In this document: piece after piece, positions 47,700 through 58,500 of the stretch
Layout of the letters: the number at the start of each line of letters is the position of its first letter
Position numbering within the stretch: position 1 is the first letter of the stretch
NCBI GenBank assembly: GCA_904066235.2
Contig: CAJFCV020000004.1
Location: 9,176,001 to 9,240,000, forward strand
Direction of reading: 5' to 3'
From: Bursaphelenchus xylophilus
Lineage: Eukaryota; Nematoda; Chromadorea; Rhabditida; Aphelenchoididae
Length of the DNA stretch: 64,000 bases
Translations under genes and position numbers: made by a program
The notes under the pieces: model-generated
Databases searched by the model: none
What the model saw: the letters and a program-made list of their open reading frames with translations, nothing else
What the model was told of the DNA's origin: nothing

Positions 47700-50395
47700 T
47701 CAGCAGGCGGCGTTCCTGAAAAAATTGAATAGGTCAGATTTAGTCTATGAAGTAAAATTTCTAAGGAAATTTCTAAGGACCTCGGAAACAGAGGTGTTCA
47801 GGCAGCTTCAAGAAATTAGGAATATGTTTACAGGGGAAGCGATTCAGTTCGGATTTTTTTGAAAGTTGGCCCAAATTAGACAACATTTTGATAGCTAGAA
47901 CATACTCAAGGTTCGTAGCTCGCGGCATGCATAAACGTCTGAAATTTTTAGGTGAAAAGGTGGCGACAATGTAACACCTTTTGCGAGTTTTGCCATGAAA
48001 GATTTTTTTACATACAGTGGCGGACCTGATCCAGTGGCAAAAAACGTACATTTTGGGTCCGGAAAGATCAAAAAATGTAGCAAAATGACTCCGTTTCCAA
48101 GTGAAAAAACTCCGATTTCAAAAGCGCGCCGCTTTTTTTGTGGGGGACCCTTCAAAACGCAGTTTTCCAGTTGGAAAGGGAGGCATTTTGCCACATTTTT
48201 TGATACTTTCCCGACGCAAAATGGTACGTTTTTTGCCAATGTATCAGGCCGTCACTGTAATACTTATTAGCGCTACAACAAAAACTCGTTTTTTTCCACG
48301 CGAAACCGGCAAAAATTTGACCAAATCTACTTTTCTCCCTGACTGCTCTCCGCTTTCTGTGTACTCTCTAGAGATCACTCTTAATTTCTAAAGGTCGCCG
48401 TATTTTTGTCTAGAAACTTACGCCACACCGGCATCCTGAATACATTGGCAGACCCGTCGCCTCGAGTTTTGGGAGTCAGCTTCACACTGTTTGAAGATCT
48501 CTTTGATCACTTGGACTGGCGGTCGACGGACGCCGCAGCTGAAAAATGTGGGTGAAATGGCCATGAATTGTCCTGTTTAGTTTGAGGTTGTAGAATAACC
48601 AAAAATTTACAATCTTTGACTTTTTAAAGCTTCTTACCATAGCCCTACAAAGCTATAATATTTTACCAAAGATAATGCACTGTAAAAACTACGAAACTAA
48701 TTGGTTGGCAATTCCAGCAAAAAATTTACAATACGGTAGGCTATTTGACGAACAGCGTTCCAGTAGCATCCGTTCCCCGAACGCAAACTGGAATTTTGTT
48801 TTCCTCGAGAGCAACTCAATTAGTTTTTGATCATTTTTATCACTCTCTAGCTTCGTAAAAAACTTTATGACCAATAAAAAAGCTCTGTTAAAATCTCAAT
48901 TTCATATTTCATCTTTTTGCTGTAAAGTGAGACAGTAAAAATATGCGAAGAATGAGAAAAATTCTTACATTTCTTTAAACAAAAGTATACAAAAAATGCA
49001 AAAATTCTTACATTTTCTCCAAACTTACCCCAAATTTTTCACACAGGCGAAAACATCCGTCTTGATGACGCAATTTTGCATGCATTCTTTAAATGCGGGA
49101 GCTAAAAGCGCTTAGAAAACCTTGCCGTATTTTACCCACCGTTCTCGCCTAGAGTATTTTTTAAGACACTCATAAAGCCGGTTCCCTTCGATTCGTTTGC
49201 GAGTTTTGAGGCATTCAACGAAGGCTGGAACACATGAAGAACAAGTCGTTTTGAGGCCGCCGCGTTGTGGAAGGTCTCGTTCACTTTGATTGCATTGTAA
49301 GGCTTATCGGTGCACCTGAAATTTGATTTGAATTTGTGGTTTAATTGTTAAGAAGTCTTCAGGGATAGTGCTCAAAATGCGACGTTTATATGTGTACTAG
49401 ACTTGGTTAAAAATCAAAAAGATTTTTTCCTTACAATAAGACGAGATTCTCTGCTTGCCCTTTGCAGAAGCGACAGGGATTTTCAGTCCGAGAGTTGGCA
49501 AAATTTCGGGAGTTTTGTTTATAAATGAAAATTTTTTAGCCTTTTTTATTGCTGATTGTGAGTGCAACGTTCTTATAAAAAAATCTATCTAAAAATTTAC
49601 AAAATATGTTCCCCGTGATACTTCATTTTCACCCCTTGTCGGCAAAGACCGTTGAATCTCGGCTGCCCCTACAAAATGTGAGCTTAAATTTTCAAAAATA
49701 GATATGCAACTTCTTGTGAGGCTCCCATATTTATGCAAGGTTAGAAAAGCGTTGCACTTCAAACCCTTTCCCATGTAAAATATGTATCTCGGAAGATTGC
49801 AGATTCTCTTACATTTCATGCTTGAGTTTCATAATGCACTCCAAGTGGTGTTCCTTTTCCGTTCGAATGCAGTTGAGGACTGTTTCGGTGTCAAAGTCGA
49901 TTGCCACTTCGTCCTGGAATACTCCTGATTAACGTCAGAAAGCAAAAAAATTTTTTTAATATCTAGTACAATATTGGGGTAGTGCGGGTAGCAGGTAATT
50001 TTTTTTCAGCCACATCATATACGGTTTAGAAGCGCAATCTCTGAGCTTCAAAACCGTATGTTCAACATATCTCAAAATGCGTTTCAAAGCTCACAGGATT
50101 CCGCACAAATCGACGACCCAAAAATACACAAGACTTATGGGACACCCTAATAAAATACGTTGTGGTCTGTCTTCCTATTTAAATATTATATTTTGGAAAC
50201 AACGCTGACTTTGAAGCCATGCTGTTTACTATTCCCTACCTTGCACTTCTCCACACACGGCATGATATTCTGCTTCACACTCTCCTTGCAATTGGCCATC
50301 TCCGTGCAATTGCATTGCCGAATCCACCCATCCTCGGCGCTCACCCACGGGAACAGCAATACAAAAGCCAACCAGAACATGGATTTGTCTGTCAT
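47700..50395 (-). CDS. Small secreted cysteine-rich protein
   Basis: Six minus-strand exons, 50240-50395, 49813-49913, 49140-49315, 49029-49101, 48422-48538 and 47700-47715, join in phases 0,2,1,2,2 for 212 residues. The first 20 residues (MTDKSMFWLAFVLLFPWVSA) are a signal peptide. Cysteines recur in short EC/C-x-x-x-C contexts: QCNCTEMANC, MPCVEKC, LNCIRTEKEHHLECIMKL, FKECMQNCV, FACVKNLGCG, RRVCQCIQDAG, and the last residue is Cys. This spacing recalls T20D4.11-like (DUF19) or chondroitin-proteoglycan-like nematode domains, but I cannot assign it. Exon 6 adds only five codons. In exon 3 the phase-consistent frame lacks cysteines while another frame is Cys-rich (see findings). Intron 5 carries a family A MITE (48015-48257). 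Confidence 0.72.
48015..48257. mobile_element. Family A MITE, copy 7
   Basis: 243 bp; left end CAGTGGCGGACCTGATCCAG, right end inverted CAGTGACGGCCTGATACATT, TA flanks; lies in the last intron of the secreted Cys-rich gene. Confidence 0.88.
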
Positions 50396-52523
50396 GAATC
50401 CATTGTCATCTCCAACAAAACTCTTTCTCTTGCGCGCTGGGATTCGAGGGGGGAAGGGAAAGACGAATTGGGTTCGAATCGACTTCCCGAGAGGAGTTCA
50501 AGGAGCAATGACGTGATCGTGATGTTATCGACTCTCCCCTCTGCAACAGCTCCCAGCACAATCTCAGTTGGAGGCGCACAGCGAAAAAGGTGAAAAAATG
50601 GCTTCAATGTTACGGTAAATGGAGTGTTGAAAAGTAATTGACAAAGGAACGCGAGTAACATGGGAAGTTTTCCGGCATCGATGTTCAGATTTTGATTAAA
50701 CTTGGCGCAAATTCAATCTATTGTCGATTTTTTTAGGATATGCTATAGCTTTGCAGAATCGATTAAGATTTTCAGCTCCAAAGATGGAAAAAATAAGCTA
50801 CTCTTTTGCGAACTTTACCCACAAAAAATGATTTTTACAATCGAAAATGACAAAGATATGGCAAGAAATGTCTTTTATCAACGTCCGCATTTTCTCGGCT
50901 CAAAGGATCGTTGAGATTTTGGCTGTGCCTGTAAAGTGTGAGCTAAAACCTTCCGGAATTCATATGTCATCTATGCCAGAAGTGTGCCTAAAATTTAAAG
51001 AAAATCTGAAGGTCCACTTGGGATACATCCCTCTTAACAACGTCTGGAACAAAATACGTATAGACCAAAAGTCTTATCAGAAGATCTTTGCTCTTTCTAT
51101 ATACAAAACAGTGGACTAAATCAGCAAAAAAATTAAAACGTAACGTAGGGCGATCATGAAACCAGAAATGTCAAGAAAATCATAGCATTAAAAAAGCTTT
51201 TTATTTATTTACATTGAAGTGTTAGAGAAGTCTCGAGAACGTGACAAAAATAATTCAACACAAAAAGTGAACTTCGAGGAAGAAGGAAAAAAGATTTTTT
51301 GGTGTAAACTGGGTTGGGAAATGCCTTGGAGCGTTTATTAAAACGCAACGATCTCTACAAGTCCATAGATTGCGCTTATTTTAAACTAAGCCTGGTGAAA
51401 GATTGATTAGTTATTGATTAAAATGAAATAGAAAACTGGTTACCCGTAAAAAAACTTGACAAGAAACACTATAGAAATGGTATCCGAAACCTTTATAAAG
51501 TCTTGCAGCAATTCTCAGGGCAATAACGGCTCGGACTGCAACAATGACCGAGAGAAACAGCCTTGAAAGAACACTCGCAAACGGATCGAAAAACGGCAAA
51601 AGTGATTGAAAAGGAGCTTGCAAGATGGGAAAGTCAAAGGGATGATTTAACAAGGTCGGCATCTGAAGTTCGGCGTGGTGGCGGTCGTATTTTTACATAC
51701 AATATTTGAGAAAAATTCAGCATAAAAAAAGAAGTGTTTTAGACGCCCATATTTTTTTCAAATTTTGACCACACGTCGGGCCTAGGCCAGACATCGATTA
51801 CTAATAGCCTTAGCTCATTCTTTGCAGGGAGAGACGAGGTATTCAACGATCTTTGTCACCAAGAGAGTTCACAAAACGCGGAGAGCAGTCAAACACACAA
51901 GCGACTTGAGACTGCATCTCGGCCAGTTTCGCTGGGAAAAAATTGAGTTTTTTTGTAAAAACATAAGTCTCTACTGCAGAAATGGGCCTGAGGCTTCGAA
52001 TCTAAAAAAATCAAAAGAGAATTATCTAATTTTAGCCAACTTTTAATGTAAAAATCTGACAATGTGAGTTTTTCTCGCGAAATGTAAACAAGGAGTTGCA
52101 AACGCTTTAAGAAAGATAAATCTATAGCTATCCCAAGTTTCAATAAAGTATGACCGTCCAACTTTTAGAGCTTTTTTCGTGGAATATTCGCGATTTCACT
52201 CCACATTTTGTAATACGCACCGCCAGTGAAAGGTCGGTTGAAAGATCACCGATTGTCAACCATCTCGCTGTTTTTTACAAAAAAAAACGAAAGGTTTGCC
52301 GCTGACGTCAAACAAGAGTCAATCAGATTAGACGGCCGACTGTGTACGGTAGCGGACGTCAATCGAAGCAAGTTGAAATGTTGTTACAAACTTTTTGGGT
52401 AATTTGTTTTCGGGTGCATGTTATGTCAAATGGAGAAGCGATCTTGTTCTTTTGCTTTACGATTTATTCTACTCAAAATTACAGTAGTCTCACACTGAAA
52501 ATATTGTATATAAGAATACAAGG
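50396..52523. other. Gene-free stretch with family E repeat
   Basis: Family E-like sequence at about 50690-50990 (CAGATTTTGATTAAACTTGG start, TTGAGATTTTGGCTGTGCCT and GTGTGAGCTAAAACCTTC later) and further E blocks near 51825-51980. No exon chain. Confidence 0.45.
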
Positions 52524-55500
52524 TTATGCACAACCAGCTGCTCCATAAGTCACAATCAACTGGTTATAGTAAATGATGTGATTCAAGACGCTCAAATCGG
52601 TATTTGAGTCCTCACAAGTCGGGTCTTCGTCTTCGCTGCACACCTTATAAGTGGCTCCATCGCTCATTCCATTCGCATACCAGACCTCCGTCTTGTGATG
52701 AGTATAATTCATAAACCAGCTGGGTGGAACCTGCGGCACAATGTCGTGTTGATTAATGACCCTGTAAGCGTATGACAGAACACTGTCGAAAGCCGCCGAA
52801 TAGTCGGTATCCCCAGTCCGCGGCTCTCCAAAAGTGATGATCTTGACGCGAGAGGCCGCGATTCCGTCGACTTTGATCGCTTCGGCGGCTGCGATTGAAG
52901 CCAACGCTCCTCCCAACGAATGGCCGGTTACATAGATCTGATAGTCAGGGAATTCATTCGCCAGCCGAGTCAATTCTCCGTTCAATCCGGCGTCTCGAAG
53001 GTAGTTGTAGACGTTGTAAAAATACGCCGAAACTTTCCCTCCAATTTTGGCGTCATCGCGCGTGGCGAAGATTGTCCGAAAAGCTTCGTAGAACAGTTGA
53101 ATGCCGCTGACGGTACCTCTGAAAAATTGAACCGATAAACTTGCAAGTATATGTGAGAAAACGTCAGTTATAATAGCGATGACTTACCGGTAAGCCAGGA
53201 AAATAGCCTTGCTATTATGCGAAACTCCCGTATATCCATAGCAGACCTTCCATTCGCCAAGATCTGTGCCACATTCAGCCGTTACGGTTTTTGTGACCTG
53301 AAAGCGGCGAGAAATGAAATTTGGAAACAGTTTACTGATTCTCACAATAGAAGTGTCGCTGGGACGCTCGTGGATTTGCAAATTTTGTGGTAAAAGAGTG
53401 ACATATTAATGCTTGAAAATTTTAGCTCGCACTTTTTACGAGCAGCAGGCACTTTTATTTACCGATACGAGGCTAGGCGAATTATGGAGAGCAGTCAGAG
53501 CAAAACGAAATTTCTGCTTATCTTTGACGTATTCGATTTTGGCGTCGCGACACTTGCGGGCAACCACTTTGCGGGCAACCAGTTTGCGGGCAGATTTTTT
53601 GCGGGCAGCCACTTTGCGGGCAAAATTTGGGGGGTCACATTTGCGGGCAGCTGAAACATTTGCGGGCAGCTGAGACACTTGCGGGCAGCCTGGGACACTT
53701 GCGGGCAACCGACACTTGCGGGCAGCCGACATTTGCGGGCAACCGGCACCTGAGGGTTACAGGGTAGAGGAGGAAATATTACTGCGATATTTTGGAAATT
53801 TGCCGACATTTGCGGGCAGCCGACACTTGCGGGCAGCCGACATTTGCGGGCAACAGAAAAAAACAGTCACACAGACTGTATAGGAACTTTTGGAACTGTT
53901 GCCCGCAAATGTCGGTGTCCCGCAAGTATTGCCTGCCCGCAAATGTCGGAAAACTTCCAAAATATCGCAGTAATTTATCCACCTCTACCTTGTTATCATC
54001 AAGTGCCGGTTGCCCGCAAATGTCGGCTGCCCGCAAATGTCGGCAAATTTCCAAAATATAATATCATAGTAATTTTTCCACGTCCACCCTGTTACCCTCA
54101 AAATCAGGTGACGGTTGCCCGCAAATGTCGGCTGCCCGCAAATCTTCCAGGCTGCCCGCAACTGTCGACCCTGCCCGCAAATGTCCCAGGCTGCCCGCAA
54201 ATGCCGGTGCTGGCCGCAAATGTCGGCTGCCCGCAAAGTGGCTGCCCGCAAAAAATTTGCCCGCAAACTGGTTGCCCGCAAAGTGGTTGCCCGCAAGTGT
54301 GCGCCCGCCTCGATTTTACAGGGGAAGTACTCCAAGTGCGACGCTCAGATTTTGATGAAACTTGGCACAATTTAAAATAATTTTTTCTAAGATACATGCG
54401 AGAATCCAAGCTCGCGCTTTGCAGAAACAACCGAGATTTTTAGATCGAAAGTCGGCGAAAATTCAGGACTTTTTGCCGAATTTCGGCACAAAAAGGTTCA
54501 TGCCTGTTTCAACTGTAAAGGATAATGTTTCCGCAAAAAATCAAAATTTTCCGCACGAAATTGCCAAAGTTATGGCCAAAAAGCGCTTTTCTCTCTGACC
54601 GCTCTCCACGTTTAGCGTGCTCTCTCGGCGACAGAAATCGTTCGATATCTCGGCGGCGCCCGCAAAGCGCGAGCTAAAACTTTCAGGAATTGATATTTAG
54701 TCCATACCCAACATGTGTGCAAAGTTTAAAAGACGATTTCTGAGTCAGTGAATCAGCCGCCAGTTAGGCGTGGACATAGGAAAAAATCGAATTTGAGTTT
54801 TTTGCATCAAAATGACTGTTGGTAGGTGCTAAACAAAAGCGAACAATATTTTTTCCTAAAACTTTCAACAAGGTACCATTTTTTACTATTTACTGTTTTT
54901 GAAGTAATTGGCTACAACTGTCGTATCTTACCTTGAAATGCAATAATTTTGCGGCCTACAACGTTTTCGACCCTTGCGAAGACGCTGGAAGAATTATTTT
55001 TGATCTCTTCCTACTGTAACATACCGTAATACCGTATCGGCCGCTAAAAAACGGCCGTAAAATCTTTGTTTCTGAAAACCCACAGCTGATTTTTTGATAT
55101 AAGAGCGAAGGAATAAGAATTTTTTCTCGAGCTCGAGAATGGTTGCTGGATTCGCTACCAATTTCAAAAAGTAGCGAAATGATCGATTTGCGACATGGTC
55201 TCGGTAACGAATCCTTCTTTTCGCGACCTCCGAAAAAAGTCGGTCGCGAATCGGCGTTTTCGCTACCTCCGCGAGAGAGGAGGTAGCAAAACGGCGTTTT
55301 TGCGACGGCGCGGAATTGGGAGGTAGCAAATCCGCGGATTTGCGACGTCCCAAATACATATAAACTCCGCCCCCTGAGTTTTGCAGCCAACCACCGCGTT
55401 TTGGCCTTTTTTGACAAAAAAATACCATTTATGGTGAAAAATTTTGCTTGTAAATCGTACATTTACGAAATTATGAAAGAAAAAGTCTTCTTCGTTAAAA

Positions 55501-58500
55501 TATTTATTAATAAAAGACGTACATTTTCGTATAAAATATGCGTTTTTTACAACATTGTTCAAGCATTGCCGGAGAGTCGATGGATGGAACTGAAGAACAT
55601 GTTTTGCCAGATATGGCCGAAGTCGAGGGATGGATCATGGCCGCCAAATTACCTTCCTGGAAATCAAAAGCAATGTAAAATTTCCTTATCATTTTCAGAA
55701 AAAAACACCTTCATTTACCTCATATTGCATGTGTCTAATCCGAGCATCGAAATGGGCATAGCTTTGAGCAAAAATATGGCCGACGGGAGTGAAATCGGAA
55801 TTCCAGGTAATAATTTGTTACCTAAAAACAGAATAAGAATACTTAAATCCAATCTTACCTCCTTTAGCAACTACCACTTGGCCATTCCCTTGTTCGATTT
55901 CATTATTTCTGCCGCCTGTGTACGATTTATAAGGCTCCTGCCTAGAAAAAAATTGGAAATCTCGTCTAAAATCAAAAAATAATAAAAAAACAACTTACCA
56001 TGGAGTCAAAAAGCCTTTTTTGCCCGCCAATTTCGTCCCCGATGTTTATGGCGATCACCTTGAGCCGGTTTGTCTTCTAATTCAGCTTCTCTGCATCTAT
56101 TTGGCCAATTTCAACAAAAGGAAACAAGAAAACAGGAAAAAAAGAATTTATGAAGTTGCGAATGTTTTGGCGGCCCGTGAAAACGAAATGCCACGCAGTC
56201 CGAGAACGGATTTTAGGTCCAATAACAAGGATGTCCTCGGCGTTATCAATCAAATCAACCGTTTTTTAGCCATGGTAAGCTGTTTTGTTATTATTTTTTG
56301 ACTTTAGACGAGATTTCCAATTTTTTTTTATATTATTCATGGCAAGAGTCTTACAAACCGTTTTCAGGAGGCAGAAACAACGAAATCGGACAAGGAAAAA
56401 GCCGTGTGGTAGTTGTTAAAGGAGGTAAGACTTGATTTAAGTATTATTGTTCTGTTTTTAGGTAATAAATTGTTGCCTGGAACTCGGTTTCACTCCAGTC
56501 GGCCGTATTTTTGCTCAACATTATGTCCGTTTCGATGCTTGGATTAGACACATGAACTATGAGGTAACAGAAGGCTTTTTTTCTAATCAGAAGGAAATTT
56601 ATATTGATTTCGATTTCCAGAAAGATCTGTAAGCGGCCATGTTCTTCAACCCCATCCATCGACTATCCGGCCGTATTGAGACAATATTGTGGAAAACCCG
56701 CATATTTTACATGAAAACGTACGTCTTTTATTAATAAATAATATAACGATGAAGAGGGACGTTTTTATTATTCATAATTTCGTAAATGTACGATTTATCA
56801 GCTAAGTTTTTCACCCTAAACGGTGTTTTTCCGTCAAAAAAGCCAAAACGTGATGGCTGAAAAATTGAGGGGGCGGGGCTTGTTTTGGGACGTCGCAAAT
56901 CCATGGATTTGCTACCTGCCAATTTTGCGCCGTCGCAAAAGGGCCGATTTGCTACCTCCCAATTTTGCGCCGTCGCAAAATGGCCGATTTGCTTCCGACG
57001 TCTTTTTTGGAGGTTGCAAATTGAGGTTTCTGCTACTTTTTGAAATTGGTAGCGAATCCAGCAAACATTATCGAGCTCGAGAAAAAATTCTTATTCCTTC
57101 GCTCTTATATGTTAATCAGCGTAAAATTCTGCTCTAGACGCAATCAAAAAAAGTTCAAAAAAGTGAATGACAAATTTCGTGGTATAGTGGTTAGTGGTCG
57201 GGACTACCAATCCAGCCTCCCAGGTTCGATTCCGGGTGGGTGCAAATCGCGAAAAAATACTAGAAATCGACTTTAATGGAACAATCAAAGCTATTTGAGT
57301 GATACTAAGTGATTTTGGACAATAACGGCACCTGTATGTGAGCCTAAAACGGACTTTTTAAAATTTTTGGGGCTTAATACGTGAAAAATAAAACGGCTTC
57401 AAACCGGCTGAAATTGATACCACTTACTCTAGGGCTAATTATAAGACACTTTCCCGTTAACTTTTTTTGGGATCTTACTGTATTGTGGATTACTGTAACA
57501 TAAAACTTATTCTCCTAAACCGCGGTTTACTTCGGAATTCTCGCACAAAATTTTTAGTTTTTTAGTTAGATATTTTAATAAGAAAACAAAGATCCACTCT
57601 TGATGTATAAATTAAAATTTCCCTCCGTCTCCAATGTGTGTTGACGTTATCAACAACTGGTGAAACTGCGTGAGATTACTCAGGTGTTTCAAGTCGTACC
57701 GCCATATAAAAAATATTTCTACGCAAACCAAGCCTTTCTTAATCATTTTAAACGTAATGGTGGGGATACGAGCTCTTTGCGCTATGTGGTATACAAAAAA
57801 ATGGAAACGTGTTTCATGTTACAGTAATCCACGATACAGTAAGATCCCAAAAAAAGTTAACGGAAAAGTATCTTATAATTAGCCCTAGAGTAAGTGGTAT
57901 CAATTTCAGCCGGTTTGAAGCCGTTTTATTTTTCACGTATTAAGCCCCAAAAATTTTAAAAAGTCCGTTTTAGGCTCACATACAGGTGCCGTTATTGTCC
58001 AAAATCACTTAGTATCACTCAAATAGCTTTGATTGTTCCATTAAAGTCGATTTCTAGTATTTTTTCGAGATTTGCACCCACCCAGAATCGAACCTGGGAG
58101 GCTGGATTGGTAGTCCCGACCACTAACCACTATACCACGAAATTTGTCATTCACTTTTTTGAACTTTTTTTGATTGCGTCTTGAGCAGAATTTTACGCTG
58201 ATTAACATATCAAAAAATCAGCTGTGGGTTTTCAGAAACAAAGATTTTACGGCCGTTTTTAGCGGCCGATACGGTATTACAGTATGTTACAGTAGGAAAA
58301 TCGGAAAAATAATGATTCCGTCGTCACCGCAAGGGTCCAAAACTTCAGTAACCATCAAATCATCGCACAGTAAGGTAAGATACGACAGCTGGAGGCGATT
58401 ACTTCTAAAACAGTAAATTGTAAAAAAATATACCTTGAAGAAGGTTTTGGGGAAAAATATTGTTCGCTTTTGCTTAGCACCTTCCAACAGTCATTTTAAT

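Larger units (their letters stand above)
57111..58206. mobile_element. 1.1-kb foldback element with tRNA-like arms, 4-bp ATAT target duplication
   Basis: Ends GTTAATCAGCGTAAAATTCT and its inverted partner; flanked by ATAT at 57107-57110 and 58207-58210. Arms of about 390 bp are nearly identical and inverted, separated by about 300 bp. The empty site is visible in the opposite arm of the surrounding foldback (55090-55110), where the sequence is uninterrupted and contains a single ATAT. Confidence 0.88.

Noticed and set aside
53545..54310. CRISPR-like array
   Set aside because: Units are degenerate, vary in spacing, lack unique spacers and invert midway; this is also a eukaryotic genome.
53413..54430. 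Several open frames rich in CPQ, AAR and LRAT repeats
   Set aside because: They are translations of the GCGGGCA minisatellite in all frames, with no splice or start context.
55401..55982. A 193-residue open frame as a gene
   Set aside because: It lies in a foldback arm and its inverted partner is broken; no known domain.
57176..57246. Functional tRNA-Gly gene
   Set aside because: A and B boxes are good but the acceptor stem does not pair, and the copy is part of a mobile foldback, so it is listed as tRNA-like.
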